From assembly GCA_040222185.1 (NCBI GenBank), contig JAVKDP010000051.1, forward strand, positions 1-37,558: a DNA stretch of 37,558 nucleotides, written 5' to 3'. Below, piece by piece: positions 33,941-37,558 of the stretch (positions within the stretch are counted from its first letter, which is position 1; every line of letters starts with the position of its first letter). This DNA comes from JAVKDP01 sp040222185. GTDB lineage: Bacteria; Bacteroidota; Rhodothermia; Balneolales; Balneolaceae. The notes under the pieces are model-generated. The model saw nothing but the letters and a program-made list of their open reading frames with translations. It searched no databases and had not been told where the DNA came from. A program made the position numbers and the translations under genes.

Positions 33941-34360
33941 TTACTTGGCAAAGGATTTAATAGTAGAAACAGTACTCGATATAACCGGCGTATATTCTGT
34001 ATTTGTAACTGTGACAATCACTTTATAGCGTACAATACTTGCATCTTCATCCAGCAGGTAAGATTCTGCGTTAATATTAACAGGCTCTTCGAACCTGTTG
34101 TTAGCCCCAAATTGGTTTACCTTAGAAACCGGGTAAGAGCTAAATACATAATTTGTCGAAGTTGGATTAAGTTTTGTTGGCTGGTCAATCCATTTGATAT
34201 AATCCAGCTCATTCTGTGCGGTAGCTATTGCCCTGTACTCTGCATCTGATCTCGCCAGATCTGTTGATGACAAATTAAAATTTCGTGCACTCGTTAAAGT
34301 AAACGATGAAAATAATGTCATCGCGACCATTAGTATTAAGACATCTGAAAAATCATTCAT
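33941..34360 (-). CDS. PilV-like pseudopilin without a canonical leader
   Basis: A 139-residue protein with a hydrophobic N-terminal helix (FSDVLILMVAMTLFSSFTLT), then a helical segment AEYRAIATAQNELDYIKWID, as in PilV and type II secretion GspI-like minor pilins, and a small beta-rich end. It lacks the prepilin peptidase Gly and the Glu at position +5. AAGGGG lies 7 bp upstream of ATG 34360 as a good ribosome-binding site, and the perfect palindrome at 34411-34434 lies about 50 bp upstream. It is the first gene of the operon. Confidence 0.6.
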   Translation of the reverse strand: MNDFSDVLILMVAMTLFSSFTLTSARNFNLSSTDLARSDAEYRAIATAQNELDYIKWIDQPTKLNPTSTNYVFSSYPVSKVNQFGANNRFEEPVNINAESYLLDEDASIVRYKVIVTVTNTEYTPVISSTVSTIKSFAK

Positions 34361-34434
34361 ATCAGTCCCCTTTTGATTGGGTTATTTTTATGAATAATGG
34401 TAGGGAGTCAATTTCAATGTTGCAACATTGAAAT
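34361..34434 (-). promoter_or_regulatory. Leader of the pilin-like operon: perfect 24-bp palindrome and -35-like TTGACT
   Basis: At 34411-34434 the two 12-base arms, ATTTCAATGTTG and CAACATTGAAAT, are exact reverse complements. On the minus strand TTGACT (34405-34410) directly abuts the palindrome and could be a -35 box for the operon, with an A/T-rich -10 candidate 15 to 17 bp downstream. Such length without a mismatch or T-tract suggests a dimeric regulator operator rather than a terminator. The palindrome is seen; promoter and operator roles are inferred. Confidence 0.5.
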
Positions 34435-34502
34435 ATAACAAGAGTATCACATTTCTCTTTTTAATTGATCACAGAAACAAGAACAGAAAAAACATATAAC
34501 CC

Positions 34503-35173
34503 GTCATTGCGAGGAGTAAGTGATTAAAGACTAAAAGAAGTATGCTTTCGACGAAGCAATCTCATGGACTAAGATTAGGAGCCTTAATAGGGAGATCACC
34601 ACGTCGAGGGCTTCATACTTCTAAACTTAACTTCAGGCTCCTCGCGATGACATCAGCAGACATAGAAAAAACACAACCCGTCATTGCGAGGAGTATGTGA
34701 TTAAAAACTAGAAGAAGTATGCTTTCGACGAAGCAATCTCATGGACTAGGGTTAGGAGCCTTGATAAGGAGATCACCACGTCGAGGGGTTCATACATCTA
34801 AACTTAACTTCAGGCTCCTCGCGATGACAGAAATAGAAAAAACACAACCCGTCATTGCGAGGAGTATGTGATTAAAAACTAGAAAAAGTATGCTTTCGAC
34901 GAAGCAATCTCATGGACTAGGTTTAGGAGCCTTGATAGGGAGATCGCCACGTCTAGGAGCTCATAAATCTAAACTTAACTTCAGGCTCCTCGCGATGACA
35001 TCAGCAGACATAGAAAAAAACTCGTCATTGCGAGGAGTATGTGATTAAAGACCAAAAAAAGTATGCTTTCGACGAAGCAATCTCATGGAATAGGTTTAGG
35101 AGCCTTGATAGGGAGATCGCCACGTCTAGGAGCTCATAAATCTAAACTTAACTTCAGACTCCTCGCGATGACA
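34503..35173. repeat. Array B: four copies of a ~150-bp imperfect-palindrome repeat
   Basis: Copies lie at 34503-34652, 34680-34829, 34851-35000 and 35024-35173, separated by 27, 21 and 23 bp A-rich spacers of one sequence family (TAGAAAAAA present in each). In the first copy the outer arms (34503-34516 with 34638-34651), the arms 34536-34544 with 34614-34622 (AGAAGTATG/CATACTTCT) and 34549-34563 with 34592-34606 are nested inverted repeats. A roughly 150-nt stem-loop is therefore expected from either strand. All four resemble each other more than those of array A. The region from 34435 to 35239 holds no other supported feature except the hairpin at 35182. Confidence 0.9.
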
Positions 35174-35181
35174 GAAATAGA

Positions 35182-35207
35182 AAAGGCAACCCGTTTGGGT
35201 TGCCTTT
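35182..35207 (-). terminator. Hairpin terminator of the PID-CTERM-like gene
   Basis: AAAGGCAACCC (35182-35192) pairs perfectly with GGGTTGCCTTT (35197-35207) across GTTT. On the minus strand the arm ends in a short T-run (TTTTCT), 32 bp after the stop at 35240. It would end transcription of the T9SS/PID unit just before array B. Confidence 0.72.
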
Positions 35208-35239
35208 AGATTCTATAAAAGAATAAGTACTTACAAAGA

Positions 35240-35443
35240 TCAGATGTCTAAATCTTCGTTGTTAGCTTTCTTTTTATCTCTAAGTTTTTTGATAGCATAA
35301 GCACCACCAGCAGCAGCCAGCAGACTCAAGCCTCCGTCAATCGGTGCCTGAGCTGGTGCACCCGGTAATCCAGGCTGTGCCATTGCAAATTCAGTAGCAA
35401 AAAGAACAATTGCTGTAAGTGTAAATAAGATTCTCATTTTCAT
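35240..35443 (-). CDS. Small PID-CTERM-like protein
   Basis: A 67-residue protein: a signal peptide (MKMRILFTLTAIVLFATEF, cut near FAMAQ), a short Pro/Gly/Ala linker, then PIDGG (34-38), a hydrophobic segment (LSLLAAAGGAYAI) and a basic cluster (KKLRDKKK), ending in an acidic tail. This is the PID-CTERM layout I recognise from Bacteroidota and relatives, thought to be a C-terminal sorting signal. The mature cargo would be only about 10 residues, so the protein is almost all sorting signals. It is 18 bp downstream of the T9SS protein gene and probably co-transcribed with it. Family assignment is by motif only. Confidence 0.7.
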   Translation of the reverse strand: MKMRILFTLTAIVLFATEFAMAQPGLPGAPAQAPIDGGLSLLAAAGGAYAIKKLRDKKKANNEDLDI

Positions 35444-35461
35444 AATTCTATCCTGTATAAT

Positions 35462-37540
35462 TTATTTAATCAAAGTCATTTTGCGAGTTAGTGTTTGGCC
35501 TGCAGCTTCTAGTCTGTAGTAATACATTCCGCTTGCTGCACCTGCTGCATTCCAGGAAACGTTGTAGCTTCCTTCCCCTTTCACTTCGTTAACTAACTCA
35601 GCTACTTTTTGCCCCATTAAGTTGTATACACTCAAGCTAACCTGACCGCTCTTTGCGATCGTGTAGTTGATGGTAGTACTTGGGTTGAATGGATTCGGAT
35701 AGTTTTGCTCTAGCCCAAAGCTTAGTGGTGTATTATCTGGCTCGTTACTTACTGCCGTGTTTGGTTGTAAGGTGATACCAAAGCGAGTATTACCAGAAGA
35801 CTTGGACTTCATAGTTTGAGCAGTTGGTCCGCTTAAAATTGATAATGGATTCACCTTTTCTTTGTCATCCGCTTCTGCTGTAAATGTATACTCTGAAACT
35901 TCACGCATATCTACACTAGTACCTTCTTCGAAATCATGGAAAGTAAGCGTCCAGTCTGCAGGAATAGTTTCTAGGCCACTCCAGTCTAAAGTAAACTCAC
36001 CGCTTACACCAACTAGTTGCTCTTCAAGTTTTAGTTCAACAGTCTCTTCCAGATTGTATGGGAGTGATTCTACAGCTTTCAATCTATCATTTGATAAAAA
36101 AGCCATCGTTGCATAAGTAGTAGCTAAAGGATTTAACTTGGACGCATCAGCGATATCGAAATCTTGTGTAGCATAATCTCTGAATGACAATCGGATAGCC
36201 TCATCGAAAGTACCTTCAGAAGAAAGTGTAAAAGAAACATCTCCTCGATTAGCTACTTCCTTTGAGAAGAAAGTCCCGGTAGCAGCAGAAGTACTCTTAC
36301 CACTTGTTGGGAATGTAATTCCTGTAGTTGTATTAGCGCTTGTTACTTCAACCCAAAACCCTTGCCAAGGACTTACTATATAAGGAGTGGTTCTATCTTG
36401 TGCAGAATAAGAGCTTGTCCCATCATTCCAGAACTGAACATTAGCTTGGATTCCATCTCCTGTAACTGTAATAGCATTTAAATCAAAATTTGAAGCAAAA
36501 GGATTACCTACCAAGGTATACTTACTGTCAGATGCACCTGATCCGGCTGTAGATCCCGAAGCAGTTGTATTTAATGTAACTGCTACATCAGAGGCTGGTT
36601 CTGAACCACTAGCATCTAATGTAATAGGTAAAGCTGAACTCCCGTTTGTAGTGTTGTTATAAAAGTACATTGCAAATCCGAAACCATCACCCCATGCTGT
36701 GGATACATCTGTTGGATCAGCGAATGCGCTACCTGATTGGTATAACTTGAAATTAGATGCTGAACCTGTATCCGAACCTCCTGATACACCTTGAACAGGG
36801 CTATCGTCAGAAACATCAGTAACAACTCCACTAGCTTTAGGAAGGGAAAGCAATCTCCATCCAGCATCGCCTAGAATAGACACCCTATCAGTTACTATAA
36901 GACTAGTTGTTGTGAATGTAATAGACTGGTCACCACTTCCATCTGTAGTAGTCCAGTTTGACCCAACATTCTGAATATTTGTATTTATAGTTGAAAGATC
37001 ACCTTCCCTGCTACCTGTATACTCACCATTGTCATCATTCCCATCTCCGACTACCAAAGCTGTTGTACCACTTGTAAGATTAGTGTTACTTAACTCTGAC
37101 GCAGCCCAAGATGAAGCATTGGTAATAGCTGCTAAGAAAGTAGTCACTGAGGTCTCGCCTGTACCTGTATAAGCATATATCTCATCACCGCTACCACTTA
37201 TATTTAACGATCCAGATCCATCAGCAATTGAACCGACAGATGCAGTTAAACTTCCAGAACTAGCTATATCAACTAGTGATACAACTGTCCCAATTGCTAA
37301 CCCAGAAGAAGGTGTTGTATATACTACAAAGCCTTCACCAGTAGTCATTGCACTACCATCCCACTCATTGTCAGTAATATATATATCTAATGAGCCTGGC
37401 AATGTCTCTAGCACCACAAACACGAGATCATCGTTTCCATCAGCGTTAAATCCTATAAAAGCAATATCGCCCGTCGATTGCCCAAAACCCGTAGTCACGA
37501 GCAAAAGCATCATCCCTATTGATAGTAAAATTTTCTTCAT
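35462..37540 (-). CDS. Large exported protein with T9SS type A sorting domain
   Basis: A 692-residue protein starting at ATG 37540 (MKKILLSIGMMLLLVTTGFG signal peptide); a GTG at 37552 would add four residues. The N-terminal part is a Ser/Thr/Gly-rich beta-strand domain (FIGFNADGNDDLVFVVLET, YITDNEWDGSAMTTGEGF), like lamin-tail or cell-surface choice-of-anchor modules. A middle part holds further beta-sandwich regions, and the C terminus has a T9SS type A/Por sorting domain from about residue 607: NYPNPFNPST, then SVYNLMGQKVAELVNE and YYYRLEAAGQTLTRKMTLIK. It is secreted across the outer membrane by the type IX system, then anchored or released. The function of the passenger is unknown. Confidence 0.88.
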   Translation of the reverse strand: MKKILLSIGMMLLLVTTGFGQSTGDIAFIGFNADGNDDLVFVVLETLPGSLDIYITDNEWDGSAMTTGEGFVVYTTPSSGLAIGTVVSLVDIASSGSLTASVGSIADGSGSLNISGSGDEIYAYTGTGETSVTTFLAAITNASSWAASELSNTNLTSGTTALVVGDGNDDNGEYTGSREGDLSTINTNIQNVGSNWTTTDGSGDQSITFTTTSLIVTDRVSILGDAGWRLLSLPKASGVVTDVSDDSPVQGVSGGSDTGSASNFKLYQSGSAFADPTDVSTAWGDGFGFAMYFYNNTTNGSSALPITLDASGSEPASDVAVTLNTTASGSTAGSGASDSKYTLVGNPFASNFDLNAITVTGDGIQANVQFWNDGTSSYSAQDRTTPYIVSPWQGFWVEVTSANTTTGITFPTSGKSTSAATGTFFSKEVANRGDVSFTLSSEGTFDEAIRLSFRDYATQDFDIADASKLNPLATTYATMAFLSNDRLKAVESLPYNLEETVELKLEEQLVGVSGEFTLDWSGLETIPADWTLTFHDFEEGTSVDMREVSEYTFTAEADDKEKVNPLSILSGPTAQTMKSKSSGNTRFGITLQPNTAVSNEPDNTPLSFGLEQNYPNPFNPSTTINYTIAKSGQVSLSVYNLMGQKVAELVNEVKGEGSYNVSWNAAGAASGMYYYRLEAAGQTLTRKMTLIK

Positions 37541-37558
37541 AAAATCCTGCACCTAATT

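Noticed and set aside
31501..35173. CRISPR array
   Set aside because: The repeats are about 150 bp with nearly identical short A-rich spacers. CRISPR has 24 to 40 bp repeats with unique spacers, and no cas gene is present.
36616..36867. 83-codon minus-strand frame within the T9SS protein gene
   Set aside because: It overlaps the large cargo reading on the same strand in a different frame and has no domain.

Overview
The window reads as a chromosomal segment of an FCB-group bacterium, most likely Balneolota (Balneola or Gracilimonas type). Four things point that way: a type IX secretion (T9SS) C-terminal sorting domain with the NYPNPFNPST motif, a short PID-CTERM-like protein, a parA-parB-DUF5683 block, and a DUF4900/PilX-like protein. 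Genes are densely packed, many start codons overlap the preceding stop, and several starts look like TTG or GTG. No tRNA, rRNA, CRISPR array, insertion sequence or integrase was seen. The genus is an inference from sequence style, not from a search.

Layout, left to right. 1-1096 (-) is the 5' part of polA, divergent from 1246-3924 (+), a membrane SpoIIE/PP2C phosphatase and a GT39-type glycosyltransferase. 4082-9618 (-) holds a secreted TPR protein, a LOG-family protein, a DUF5683 membrane protein, parB, parA, and an anti-sigma/ECF sigma pair. uvrC follows at 9855-11702 (-). A low-GC PhyH-type dioxygenase at 11909-12631 looks imported. 12676-17042 (+) carries a toroid (squalene-cyclase-like) protein, a DUF4442 hotdog protein, a DUF3311 plus sodium:solute symporter pair, a small membrane protein and a GyrI-like protein. 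17050-21597 (-) is an ABC ATPase with a giant ABC permease/M1 aminopeptidase fusion, divergent from a LytS/LytTR two-component system (21798-23275). Next come PPK2 (-), a cytoplasmic propeller-like protein (+), an RluA pseudouridine synthase coupled to an LCM-type methyltransferase (+), RmuC and an alpha/beta hydrolase (-), and an Opu-type osmoprotectant ABC transporter (-).

The most unusual part is 31455-35240. Three genes with PilV-, PilW- and PilX-like architecture, but without a recognisable prepilin-peptidase motif, form a tight minus-strand operon (34360 to 32015). They are bracketed by two arrays of a roughly 150-bp imperfect-palindrome repeat, three copies downstream (31501-31999) and four upstream (34503-35173). 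A perfect 24-bp palindrome lies about 50 bp upstream of the first gene. Beyond the second array are a PID-CTERM-like small protein and a large T9SS cargo protein. These two and the pilin-like trio are all predicted to be exported or envelope proteins, so the right end looks like a cell-surface locus shaped by repeats.
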